Shown: positions 30,789-39,639 of the stretch, one piece after another
Layout of the letters: every line of letters starts with the position of its first letter
Position numbering within the stretch: the first letter of the stretch is position 1
Assembly: GCA_946566685.1 (NCBI GenBank)
Contig: CAMNXA010000014.1
Coordinates: forward strand, 1-64,000
Direction: 5' to 3'
From: an uncultured Lachnospiraceae bacterium
GTDB lineage: Bacteria > Bacillota > Clostridia > Lachnospirales > Lachnospiraceae
DNA length: 64,000 bases
Program-made: the position numbers and the translations under genes
Notes under the pieces: model-generated
What the model saw: only the letters and a program-made list of their open reading frames with translations
The model's database searches: none
What the model was told of the DNA's origin: nothing

Positions 30789-30945
30789 TTCCTTTCTTCC
30801 TCCTTTCTTAAGTTTTCAAGGTACTCCTGCCTTACGGCATTCTATATATAACATATGATATTCCATATGGTATATATCCTAAAATCACTCTGTTTATAAT
30901 ATCGGCACTTCTCAAGGATTCCTCAAGGGGTCTGCACTAAGAATC

Positions 30946-31839
30946 TCATGAGTCCGGATCCATGATCTTTGTCAATCTGGACGCGATCTCCGGATCCATA
31001 GCCCCCAGGATATTACCCCGATCCTCTGCGCTCATCTGATCCAGAATCTTAGCCGCCAGATCCAGATCATCCGTCATGGCCTCGAAGATCGATGCCGCCT
31101 GTTTGGGTTTCATCTCAGCATAAGCCTGTGCATAATCCTGAATCTCCTTATCGGCCTCTACCTGTTCCACCACCTGCTTATACAGATACTCTGCCGTGGT
31201 CGGATCCATGGTCTGGTAGTACTTTTGGTACTCCTCCGCCCCCGGTCCATTCTCGGCATAGATCACTTCCTCATAAAACTCAGTCTTGATGCGTTCAAAC
31301 TCTATCTGCGCATCTTCAAAGGTCTGTAGTCTCTCAATCTCTGCCCGCAGCTCATTCACTTCCTCAGAACTCGTATTGGTAGCGGACTGCAATTCTTCAA
31401 TCTGCAATTCCAGATCCTTAATGTAGTCTACAGCTTCCCGCAGGCTGGTATAACCGCCATAAGATTCGGTATCATCGGTGGTCACCACCGTATCTGCCGG
31501 CAGAATCTTATTGACCACCGGCACGTCTTTCAATACAGGCGCCAGCACACTGGAACCGAAACCGCCCACGTCCAGCTTGATCAAAAGGCAGAGGATCGCA
31601 ATCCAGATAATAACAATAACAACTGTTACTAAAAATACGGATACCCCGCCTGCCTCCTCGTCCTCGCTGAGTTTGGCCTCCTGCTCGGAAATCTCCTTGG
31701 CGCGCTGCTTGGCTTCCTTCTTCTGCGCCTTCCGGTCGCTCTTTATCTTATTGCGCTCTTCCTTTAATCTCTTTTTTTCTGCTTTTTTATCTATTGGGGC
31801 TTCTTCAGCCATGTTTACAATTTCACTCGCCATTCCCAT
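30946..31839 (-). CDS. MotE/YlxF-like flagellar protein
   Basis: TM plus coiled coil plus MotE-like C-term YAQAYAEMKPKQAASIFEAMTDDLDLAAKILDQMSAEDRGNILGAMDPEIASRLTKIM; start refined from 31905 to about 31833-31839, overlapping the end of fliJ. Confidence 0.85.
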   Translation of the reverse strand: MGMASEIVNMAEEAPIDKKAEKKRLKEERNKIKSDRKAQKKEAKQRAKEISEQEAKLSEDEEAGGVSVFLVTVVIVIIWIAILCLLIKLDVGGFGSSVLAPVLKDVPVVNKILPADTVVTTDDTESYGGYTSLREAVDYIKDLELQIEELQSATNTSSEEVNELRAEIERLQTFEDAQIEFERIKTEFYEEVIYAENGPGAEEYQKYYQTMDPTTAEYLYKQVVEQVEADKEIQDYAQAYAEMKPKQAASIFEAMTDDLDLAAKILDQMSAEDRGNILGAMDPEIASRLTKIMDPDS

Positions 31840-32287
31840 TCCTCTTTCCACGTTGTCCGTAGGTGTAGCTGGTAAGTTCATCCACGATCTTGCCTTCGGC
31901 TGCATTCTCCTCCTGCAAGAACTGGGCTAATGCTTTCTCTTTCAGTTTCTCATGCATTTTGCGTTCCTGCATGATCTCTTTCAACTTCTCCCTGGCCTTC
32001 TCGAGTACCTCCTCGGCCTTCTTTACCTGCTCCTTCTGCTCCTCGATCCTGTCATCCATCACCCGCAGGGCATTTCTGTTATCCCGAAGATTATTGACAT
32101 TGAGAGCTTCACTGCGCATCCGCCTGCCTTCTTCAAAGTAGGCTTCCTTGCGGTCCTTAAATTTCTGAAGCCGCTCCTCCTCCTCGTTCAGCTGCATCTG
32201 CGCTCTGCCGACTTCCATCTTAGCCTGGGTTTCAAGCTGATATTTGATATTCAGGATACTCTGCATCCTGTACCTGAACTTTGCCAT
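31823..32287 (-). CDS. fliJ: flagellar export chaperone FliJ
   Basis: coiled coil, MAKFRYRMQSILNIKYQLETQAKMEVGRAQMQLNEEEERLQ; between fliI and motE. Confidence 0.92.
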   Translation of the reverse strand: MAKFRYRMQSILNIKYQLETQAKMEVGRAQMQLNEEEERLQKFKDRKEAYFEEGRRMRSEALNVNNLRDNRNALRVMDDRIEEQKEQVKKAEEVLEKAREKLKEIMQERKMHEKLKEKALAQFLQEENAAEGKIVDELTSYTYGQRGKRNGNGE

Positions 32288-32339
32288 GGCCGGTCACCTC
32301 ATCTTTGCCTTTTATCGTCCGGCCGGACAAAGGCTGTTT

Positions 32340-33650
32340 CTAGCTTTCCGCAAAAAGCTCCCGCAGCATATCCACCGATTCCTCATAAGTATATTTGGAA
32401 TCCACATCCTGCATCAGGAAATCATTGACCGCCTCAATCTTCTCTATGGCATAATCAATGTTCCGGTTGCTGCCGCTCTTATAGGCGCCGATATTGATCA
32501 GATCCTCCGCCTCATTATAGGTAGCCAGCACATTCTTCAATTTGCCGGCAAGCATCTTATGTTCCTTATCCACAATCTGACTCATACATCTGGAAATGCT
32601 CTGCAGGACATCAATCGCCGGATAATGATTCTGATGGGCCAGTTTTCTGTTCAGCATGATATGTCCGTCCAGAATACTTCTGGCCGTGTCCGTAATCGGC
32701 TCATTCATATCATCGCCATCCACCAGCACCGTATAAAGTCCCGTTATGGAACCCACACTGGCACATCCTGCCCGTTCCAAAAGCCTTGGCATCTCCGAGT
32801 ACACACTGGGCGGATAACCTCTGGATACCGGCGGTTCCCCGCTGGCAAGCCCGATCTCTCTTTGTGCCATGGAAAAACGTGTCAGGGAATCCATCATCAG
32901 AAGGACATCCTTTCCCTGATCCCTGAAATATTCTGCGATCGCGCAGGCTGTCTTGGCTGCTTTATTTCTCTCCAAGGCCGATTTATCCGAAGTAGCTACC
33001 ACCACCACGGACCGGCGCATGCCCTCTTCGCCCAGATCCCTCTCCACAAACTCGCGCACCTCTCTGCCTCGCTCTCCGATAAGGGCGATCACATTGATAT
33101 CCGCCTTGGTATTGCGGGCAAACATCCCCATCAAGGTGGATTTACCCACACCGGAACCGGCAAAGATACCAATACGCTGGCCTTTGCCCACCGTCATCAG
33201 TCCATCGATTGCTTTGACACCCAAAGGCAGCACATCCGCGATGATCTTTCTGCTCATGGCATCCGGCGGCTGTGCTTCCACACTGTAGGGAACGCCCGGC
33301 ATATATTCTCCGTCAAGCCGTCCCAGGCCGTCAAGCACCTTTCCCAAAAGGTCATCACCCACCGGCACTGTCAGAGGATTGCCCGTATTCTCCACAATGC
33401 ATCCCAGACCAATCCCATCGGTGTTGTCACAGGGCATCAACAGCGTCCTGCGCTCTTTGAAGCCCACTACCTCTGCCGTGATCGGCGGATAATCCCCTGC
33501 CGGATAGATCAGACACAGATCTCCCAGCTTCGCCTCCGGGCCGGCAGACTCGATCGTGAGACCTACCACATTTTCCACCTTACCCATTTTTTTGAAAAAG
33601 GTTTCGTCCGATATGCTGCTGTATTTATAAAAGTTGATTGCTTTATTCAT
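32340..33650 (-). CDS. fliI: flagellum-specific ATPase FliI
   Basis: Walker A GIFAGSGVGKSTLMGMFARN; LLMMDSLTRFSMAQREIGLASGEPPVSRGYPPSVYSEMPRLLERAG. Confidence 0.97.
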   Translation of the reverse strand: MNKAINFYKYSSISDETFFKKMGKVENVVGLTIESAGPEAKLGDLCLIYPAGDYPPITAEVVGFKERRTLLMPCDNTDGIGLGCIVENTGNPLTVPVGDDLLGKVLDGLGRLDGEYMPGVPYSVEAQPPDAMSRKIIADVLPLGVKAIDGLMTVGKGQRIGIFAGSGVGKSTLMGMFARNTKADINVIALIGERGREVREFVERDLGEEGMRRSVVVVATSDKSALERNKAAKTACAIAEYFRDQGKDVLLMMDSLTRFSMAQREIGLASGEPPVSRGYPPSVYSEMPRLLERAGCASVGSITGLYTVLVDGDDMNEPITDTARSILDGHIMLNRKLAHQNHYPAIDVLQSISRCMSQIVDKEHKMLAGKLKNVLATYNEAEDLINIGAYKSGSNRNIDYAIEKIEAVNDFLMQDVDSKYTYEESVDMLRELFAES

Positions 33651-33686
33651 GATCGGCTCTCTGCATCTTGCTCTGTCTTTTCAGTC

Positions 33687-34568
33687 TTATTCTATCTTCT
33701 CAAAAGATAACACTCGTAATTTTTTGGATAATTCTTCAAGCTGTGTGCCAATACCACAGTCGAAGATGCCGCCGTCCGTCTCGATCAGGCAGTCGCCTTT
33801 GGCAAGGGCAATATCCTCAATGATCTCAATCAGACCCCGGCCAGCTACCGCGCCCTCCACGAGCGCCTGCTTCTGCATATTGACGTAAGGGTAATCCTCC
33901 GCGGAAACATGTACAATAAAAGTCCTGCTGCTCTCCACCTTCCGCAAAGTGGAATCTATCAGATGCACCAGGATATCTCTGTTGTCCGCCAGATCCACAT
34001 TAAAAATATGATTGTAGACGGCTGTGATCGTATCAATAAACTCGGGCTCAAGTTCTTCCACGAGTTGTTCATATTTTGCCTCTAGCTGACGCTTTTCTTC
34101 TGCCAGGGCCCGCTTCATGCCATCTGCTTCGGCAAGTCCCTGCTGGTATCCCTCATTATAACCCTGCTTGCTCGCCTCATCCCTGGCCTGTCTGCGCTGT
34201 GCTTCAATCTCCGCCTGCGCATTCCGAATCATCTCATCGGCCTGTGCCTGCGCAGTATCGAGTATTTCCTGGGCTTCCGCTCTGATTGCCTCCAGATCCG
34301 GACCCGCTTCCTCGGGCGCAGCCTTGATCACATTACTCCTGTCACCATCGGCAAAGAGCGCATCTATCTCTTCACCGCCTAGCCCGCTCACAAACTCGGC
34401 GGCCTCTCCCTCATCCTCCCCATCATACTGGGGAACAGCATTCTCATTCGTCCGGCGTAACGTCTCCCACTGGGCAATCCGCTCTTCCAGACGGACATTG
34501 CTGTCTACCACACATTTATCATCATCGGATACTCTAACCCAAAAAGATTTAAATACATTCTTAGACAA
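33687..34568 (-). CDS. fliH: flagellar assembly protein FliH, probable TTG start overlapping fliG
   Basis: C-term VHVSAEDYPYVNMQKQALVEGAVAGRGLIEIIEDIALAKGDCLIETDGGIFDCGIGTQLEEL; homologous-looking N-term (L/M)SKNVFKSFWVRVSDDDK begins at TTG inside the fliG stop; ORF-track start at 34664 lies within fliG. Confidence 0.88.
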   Translation of the reverse strand: MSKNVFKSFWVRVSDDDKCVVDSNVRLEERIAQWETLRRTNENAVPQYDGEDEGEAAEFVSGLGGEEIDALFADGDRSNVIKAAPEEAGPDLEAIRAEAQEILDTAQAQADEMIRNAQAEIEAQRRQARDEASKQGYNEGYQQGLAEADGMKRALAEEKRQLEAKYEQLVEELEPEFIDTITAVYNHIFNVDLADNRDILVHLIDSTLRKVESSRTFIVHVSAEDYPYVNMQKQALVEGAVAGRGLIEIIEDIALAKGDCLIETDGGIFDCGIGTQLEELSKKLRVLSFEKIE

Positions 34569-35580
34569 TGATCTCGTCACCTCCACCTCTGGAGATAACA
34601 ATCTCTGCGGAGTCTTCCAGTTTTCTGATGATATTGACAATCTTCTGCTGTGCTTCCTCCACATCCTTCATACGCACAGGACCCATGAACTCCATATCTT
34701 CCTTGATCATGACTGCCAGACGCTTGGAGAGGTTATTGAAGATTGCATTCTGCACTTCTTCATTAGATCCCTTAAGCGCGATCGCAAGGTCACTGTTATC
34801 CACGTCACGCAGCACACGCTGGATCGCACGGTCGTCCAGAAGCAGGATATCCTCGAAGACGAACATCTTCTTTCTGATCTCGTCTGCCAGCTCCGGCTCT
34901 TCGATCTCCAAAGTCTCCATGATATGCTTCTCTGTACCACGGTCTACCGTATTCAAAATCTCCACGACTGCATCCACGCCGCCGATAATCGTGTAATCCT
35001 GATTTACCAGGCTTGACAGCTTTGATTCCAATACTTTCTCCACTTCCTTGATCACATCCGGACTCGTACGGTCCATCACCGCAATACGCTTCGCCACATC
35101 GGCCTGTCTGTCCGGTGGTAATGCCGAGACAATGATCGCCGCCTGGGCTGCCGATAAATAGGACAAGATCAATGCGATAGTCTGCGGGTGTTCGTCCTGA
35201 ATAAAGTTCAGAAGCTGCGCCGCATCCGTCTTCCTGATAAACTCGAAAGGCTTTACCTGTAAGGATGCCGTCAGCTTGCCGATCACATCCATGGCCTTCT
35301 CGGCGCCAAAAGACTTCTCCAGCAGTTCCTTGGCGTAGTTGATACCGCCCTCCGCAATATACTGCTGTGCCAGACACACCTGATAGAACTCATTGACCAC
35401 TTCGTCCTTAACCTGTGGTGTGATACTTCTGGTATTCGCTATCTCCAATGTTAATTCTTCTATTTCATCTTCTTTCAGATGTTTAAAGATCGCCGCAGAC
35501 TTCTCCGGTCCCAGCGCGATCATCAAAATAGCCGCTTTCTGTAGTCCGCCTATCTTCTCATCAGATGACTTTGCCGCCAT
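34561..35580 (-). CDS. fliG: flagellar motor switch protein FliG
   Basis: LQKAAILMIALGPEKSAAIFKHLKEDEIEELTLEIA; MFVFEDILLLDDRAIQRVLRDVDNSDLAIALKG. Confidence 0.97.
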   Translation of the reverse strand: MAAKSSDEKIGGLQKAAILMIALGPEKSAAIFKHLKEDEIEELTLEIANTRSITPQVKDEVVNEFYQVCLAQQYIAEGGINYAKELLEKSFGAEKAMDVIGKLTASLQVKPFEFIRKTDAAQLLNFIQDEHPQTIALILSYLSAAQAAIIVSALPPDRQADVAKRIAVMDRTSPDVIKEVEKVLESKLSSLVNQDYTIIGGVDAVVEILNTVDRGTEKHIMETLEIEEPELADEIRKKMFVFEDILLLDDRAIQRVLRDVDNSDLAIALKGSNEEVQNAIFNNLSKRLAVMIKEDMEFMGPVRMKDVEEAQQKIVNIIRKLEDSAEIVISRGGGDEIIV

Positions 35581-35585
35581 TTATA

Positions 35586-37190
35586 CTACCCCCAGTCCTC
35601 GTTTAGCCAGTTGCGCAGCAGGTTGGCTGCCGCTTCCGGATTTTCTTCCACGAACTTATTGACAAGACGTTTCTCTTCGCTCTCATTCTCAGAAGAGATC
35701 TCTTCAAGCTGTACCGTGGACTGTAACAATGTCTCCACAGACAACTCCTCTTCTTCCTCCTCGTGCTTCTCGCCCTTCATACTCCTGAGAACCACGAACG
35801 CAAGTAACGCCAGGATCACTATGATCAGCACAATCTGTAAAATGTCCGTAGCCGTGATACTGGAACCTTCCGCATCAAAGAAAAGATTCTCACTGTAAGC
35901 TACCAGTGTTATATTATCCGTGGCAATACCTGTCGCATTTGCTACCGCCGCATAAAACGACTCATCCACCTCCAGCCTGGTACGTTCCTTATTGGCCAGC
36001 TTATATTCCTCCCAGGTGACGCCGTCCAGAAGTCCCTGTGTCTCCACATCTTCCTCCCGGATCACATTATACTGGATCAGGGATGCCGCCAGAGAAGAAG
36101 AGCCATAATCGATCATGCCCGCCGGCCTCTCTTTGGTGGTAATCTCCTCATTGGGCAGATAGTCCCTTGACTCCTCGGTTTGCGTGGAAGATGAATTGGT
36201 GTTATCTTCCAGCACATAAGTGGTATCATCATCGTTGGAATCCGTACCCGGTATCCCGCTCACACCGCTGGTATTTTCAGCCGCAAAAACATCCTCATGG
36301 CTTAAGACACCCTGTGTCTGGCCATCTGCCGGCGAATAGGTGTGAGTCGTTTTTTTCTCAGTGGCAAAGTCCAGCACAAGATTAGGTGAAACCTCCACAT
36401 TATCAAACTCATTCGTGCCCAGGATCACCCGGCGCACGTTATTGATCATATTCTTCTCCGCCTCGCTCTTCACGGACAGCTGGGACGTGGCCATACCGGA
36501 CGTACTGAAATTGTCCTCTCCTGTAAAGAGCATATTGCCTTCCGTATCCATGATCACGATATTATCCGTGGTCTCATTGCCCATGGAAGTGGCTACAGCG
36601 CGCGCCAAATAGGCCGCGCTCTCCTGAGAGAACTCGTCCTTTAATTCCAGCAGGAGCCATGCAGAGGACTCCTCTTCCTGGGCGATCAGCGTACCGGTAT
36701 CCTCCGGGATATTCAAGGTCACAAAGGCGCTCTTGATCGCTGTAAACTTGGAGAGCACATCATTCTCCAGCTTTTTTTCAAGATATACTACATATTTTTT
36801 CTGTTTGTCTGATTCGGTGGTAGAAAAACTGCCATCCGTCACATTATTGATACCATAGCTGGCCGCCTGGATATTGTTGGCGCCAAGCAAAAGATTCGCA
36901 TCGGAAAGCTGATCCGCCAGAATCCTTACCACCAGTCCATCGTCCGAAATCTCATATGTAAGTTCTTCCCCGTCCAGCAGATCACGCACTTCCGCTGCTT
37001 CCTTGGTCGTCTCACATTCCCTGAGCAGTACATACTGCGGCTTGGTCAGCACAGATACTATGATCACAATGGCCAGGATCACAACAGCGATGATGCCGAT
37101 GATCAGCGTCTTCTGCTTCGCAGTGAACCTGTTCCACCATTCCATTATCCTATTTCCAAATTCTTTTAATTTGTCTAATAATTTATCCAC
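35586..37190 (-). CDS. fliF: flagellar MS-ring protein FliF
   Basis: KKYVVYLEKKLENDVLSKFTAIKSAFVTLNIPEDT; two TM segments; upstream of fliG. Confidence 0.95.
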   Translation of the reverse strand: MDKLLDKLKEFGNRIMEWWNRFTAKQKTLIIGIIAVVILAIVIIVSVLTKPQYVLLRECETTKEAAEVRDLLDGEELTYEISDDGLVVRILADQLSDANLLLGANNIQAASYGINNVTDGSFSTTESDKQKKYVVYLEKKLENDVLSKFTAIKSAFVTLNIPEDTGTLIAQEEESSAWLLLELKDEFSQESAAYLARAVATSMGNETTDNIVIMDTEGNMLFTGEDNFSTSGMATSQLSVKSEAEKNMINNVRRVILGTNEFDNVEVSPNLVLDFATEKKTTHTYSPADGQTQGVLSHEDVFAAENTSGVSGIPGTDSNDDDTTYVLEDNTNSSSTQTEESRDYLPNEEITTKERPAGMIDYGSSSLAASLIQYNVIREEDVETQGLLDGVTWEEYKLANKERTRLEVDESFYAAVANATGIATDNITLVAYSENLFFDAEGSSITATDILQIVLIIVILALLAFVVLRSMKGEKHEEEEEELSVETLLQSTVQLEEISSENESEEKRLVNKFVEENPEAAANLLRNWLNEDWG

Positions 37191-37234
37191 AGCAACTTGT
37201 TCTCCTTCAGTATTTCCCTTTTACACGCTAAATA

Positions 37235-37561
37235 CTAGACCTGCATCTGGATAAGTTCTTTGTATGCTTCCATCAACTTATCCCTGATAGCGACCGTATA
37301 TTGCAGCGCTGTGGAAGCCTTCTGTAGAGCGATACTAAGATCGTGGGTATTCTCGGTTTCTCCAAGAGCCCATTTGATCTCCTCATTCTCCGCATCAGAC
37401 AGATAATTGTTCGTGGTACTCAGATTGTCAATTGCTGTATGTAACAGACTATCAAAACCATTGTCCGTATATGTCTCCGTCCGGGTGGTGGGCGCCGCCT
37501 TAGCCGCCTCCTTAACCGCCCCCGATGTCACATTATACAGTGCCGTGATATCTAAAGCCAT
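37235..37561 (-). CDS. fliE: flagellar hook-basal body complex protein FliE
   Basis: NTHDLSIALQKASTALQYTVAIRDKLMEAYKELIQMQV. Confidence 0.95.
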   Translation of the reverse strand: MALDITALYNVTSGAVKEAAKAAPTTRTETYTDNGFDSLLHTAIDNLSTTNNYLSDAENEEIKWALGETENTHDLSIALQKASTALQYTVAIRDKLMEAYKELIQMQV

Positions 37562-37604
37562 ATCTATTCCTCCAATGTTTCGTTAATATCTTATCAGTTT
37601 TTTA

Positions 37605-38051
37605 TCAGCCATTCAACATGCTCAGGCCCATTGTTGCAATATTCTTGCTCGCAGAAAAAGCCGTGGTGTTCGCCTGATATGCACGGCTCGCATCGATCAG
37701 GTTCGTCATCTCGGTAATAATGTTCACATTTGGATACATAACATAACCGTTCTCATCAGCATCCGGATGAGAAGGATCATAAACCATATTGCCTTCTGTC
37801 CAGGTATCCTCATAGACACCGGTCACCTTTACACCGCTTCCCGAATAACGATCCCTCGCCTTATTTAATACCTGATGAAACGGTGTCTGGGAATTCTTTT
37901 CCTCAAATACTACTACCTTCCTGCGGTAGGGCGTACCGTCCTCCGTACGGGTAGTATTCGCATTCGCCACATTCTGTGCAATGGTATCCATACGGAAACG
38001 CTCCGCCGTCATACCGGTAGCATTGATATCAAATGCGCTAAACATTGCCAT
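37605..38051 (-). CDS. flgC: flagellar basal-body rod protein FlgC
   Basis: MFSAFDINATGMTAERFRMDTIAQNVANANTTRTEDGTPYRRKVVVFEE. Confidence 0.96.
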   Translation of the reverse strand: MAMFSAFDINATGMTAERFRMDTIAQNVANANTTRTEDGTPYRRKVVVFEEKNSQTPFHQVLNKARDRYSGSGVKVTGVYEDTWTEGNMVYDPSHPDADENGYVMYPNVNIITEMTNLIDASRAYQANTTAFSASKNIATMGLSMLNG

Positions 38052-38092
38052 ATGTATTTCCCCCTTATATTAAATATGTTTTTCCTGTACTT

Positions 38093-38497
38093 TTATTTCA
38101 TAACGGATTGTAGATTCTTAAACTCCTGCTGCACACTCTGATAAAGCCCCTGGTACACTACCTGGTTCTTGGCAAGGTACACACCCTCCGTGTCCGGATC
38201 CACATTATTGCCGTCCAGACGGTAAGAGAACCCGGCATAGTCCGTGTAGGCGATGGGATTCAAACGATTCATCTTCACATCTGCCACTTTGGCATCCATC
38301 GTCTTATATCTGGAATGTCTAAGAGCCTTGGCAAGCTGTATCTCGAAATTCACGTCCTGTCTCTTGTATCCGGGTGTATCCGCATTGGCAATATTGTTGG
38401 AAATCGCCTCATTGCGGAGCCAGGATGCATCCATAGCCTTGTCTAACACATTGACATAGTCAAAAACATTGGTGTTGATCAAAGAACTCATAGTCAT
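38093..38497 (-). CDS. flgB: flagellar basal-body rod protein FlgB
   Basis: ALDKAMDASWLRNEAISNNIANADTPGYKRQDVNFE-like rod motif. Confidence 0.96.
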   Translation of the reverse strand: MTMSSLINTNVFDYVNVLDKAMDASWLRNEAISNNIANADTPGYKRQDVNFEIQLAKALRHSRYKTMDAKVADVKMNRLNPIAYTDYAGFSYRLDGNNVDPDTEGVYLAKNQVVYQGLYQSVQQEFKNLQSVMK

Positions 38498-38528
38498 ACT
38501 CCTTCCACGTTAATACAATCCATATTCC

Positions 38529-38556
38529 ATTATAATAAAAATATCAAAAATTACAA
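38529..38556 (-). promoter_or_regulatory. putative sigma-A promoter of the fla/che locus (upstream of flgB)
   Basis: minus strand TTGTAA - 16 bp - TATAAT, about 30 bp upstream of flgB. Confidence 0.5.
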
Positions 38557-38591
38557 GGTTTTTCGATTGATTTTCCCAAATCATATTGCTG

Positions 38592-38647
38592 TAGAAAAAT
38601 AAAAAAGGACCTACAGCGCCATTATATGCCGCTTTCTGTAAATCCTT
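38592..38647 (-). terminator. Rho-independent terminator downstream of codY
   Basis: minus strand AAGGATTTACAG...CTGTAGGTCCTT (12-bp stem with two G-U pairs) followed by TTTTTATTTTT. Confidence 0.85.
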
Positions 38648-38703
38648 TTCCACAAGATGGAAACTACCATCCGACACTCCTTTGTCTTATATGTAATTAT
38701 CTG

Positions 38704-39489
38704 CTAAAACCTTCCCTGCTCTTTAAGCTTCTCCACCTCATCAAAAACCACATCGTTTAACACCTTGATATATGTGCCTTTCATACCGGAAGAACGGGAC
38801 TCTATCACGCCCGCACTCTCAAACTTGCGAAGCGCATTGACGATGACCGACCTGGTGATGCCCACTTTATCCGCAATCTTGCTGGCCACAAGGATTCCTT
38901 CCATGCCGCCCAGTTCATCAAAAATATGCGTGATCGCTTCCATCTCCGAGAATGAGAGCGTACCGATTGCTGACTTCACGACAGCGACCTTGCGGTTCTC
39001 CTCCGCATTCTCCTCGCTCACCGCCCGCAGCATCTCGAGTCCTACCACGGTGGTGCCATACTCACACAGGATAATGTCATCTATATCGTACTGGTCGCCA
39101 CATTTATAGAGAAATAATGTACCAAGCCGTTCCCCGGAAATCTCAATCGGGGCGATCACCGCCTGAAAACGTTTGGTATCCACACTCTCAAATCCCAGCG
39201 TCTCCAGATTCACATTCTCCTTTGTGGACAGCACGCCCAAAAGCCTCTCGTTGAGCATCGGATCGATAAACCCGCCCACATGATCCACGATCAGTTCTGT
39301 GATGGACTCCACCGAATCCATATCGCCAATGCCCAGCACCTTACCCTTCCTGCTGATAACAAGCACATTGGAAACAAGGATTTCCTTGAGCACATCGCAG
39401 ATATCGTTAAATACCACCTTGCCCGAATTATTGTTGTGTAAAAGTTTCCCAATCTTCCTGGTCTTATCTAATAATTGCACACTGCTCAT
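38704..39489 (-). CDS. codY: GTP-sensing global transcriptional regulator CodY
   Basis: 261 aa; C-terminal wHTH [53 protein letters not shown] (ORF: [53 protein letters not shown]). Confidence 0.96.
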   Translation of the reverse strand: [261 protein letters not shown]

Positions 39490-39542
39490 GTATCTTACTC
39501 CTCAATTTATGACACTATTATTACACAATTCTATATAAATTG

Positions 39543-39571
39543 ATTTTATCATACCATTTGAGCATTTTCAA
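39543..39571 (-). promoter_or_regulatory. putative codY promoter with extended -10
   Basis: minus strand TTGAAA - 17 bp - TAAAAT, preceded by TGA (TGN-TAAAAT). Confidence 0.55.
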
Positions 39572-39639
39572 TGTATTTTTGGCACAATTTAAGCTCAATT
39601 AATACCAGTTGTGCACAATTTTCAGAATTTCAAAGCAAC

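Noticed and set aside
32244-33710. 488-aa plus-strand ORF
   Set aside because: Fully antisense to fliI, low-complexity His/Arg-rich translation with no recognisable domain; the minus-strand frame is unambiguous FliI.
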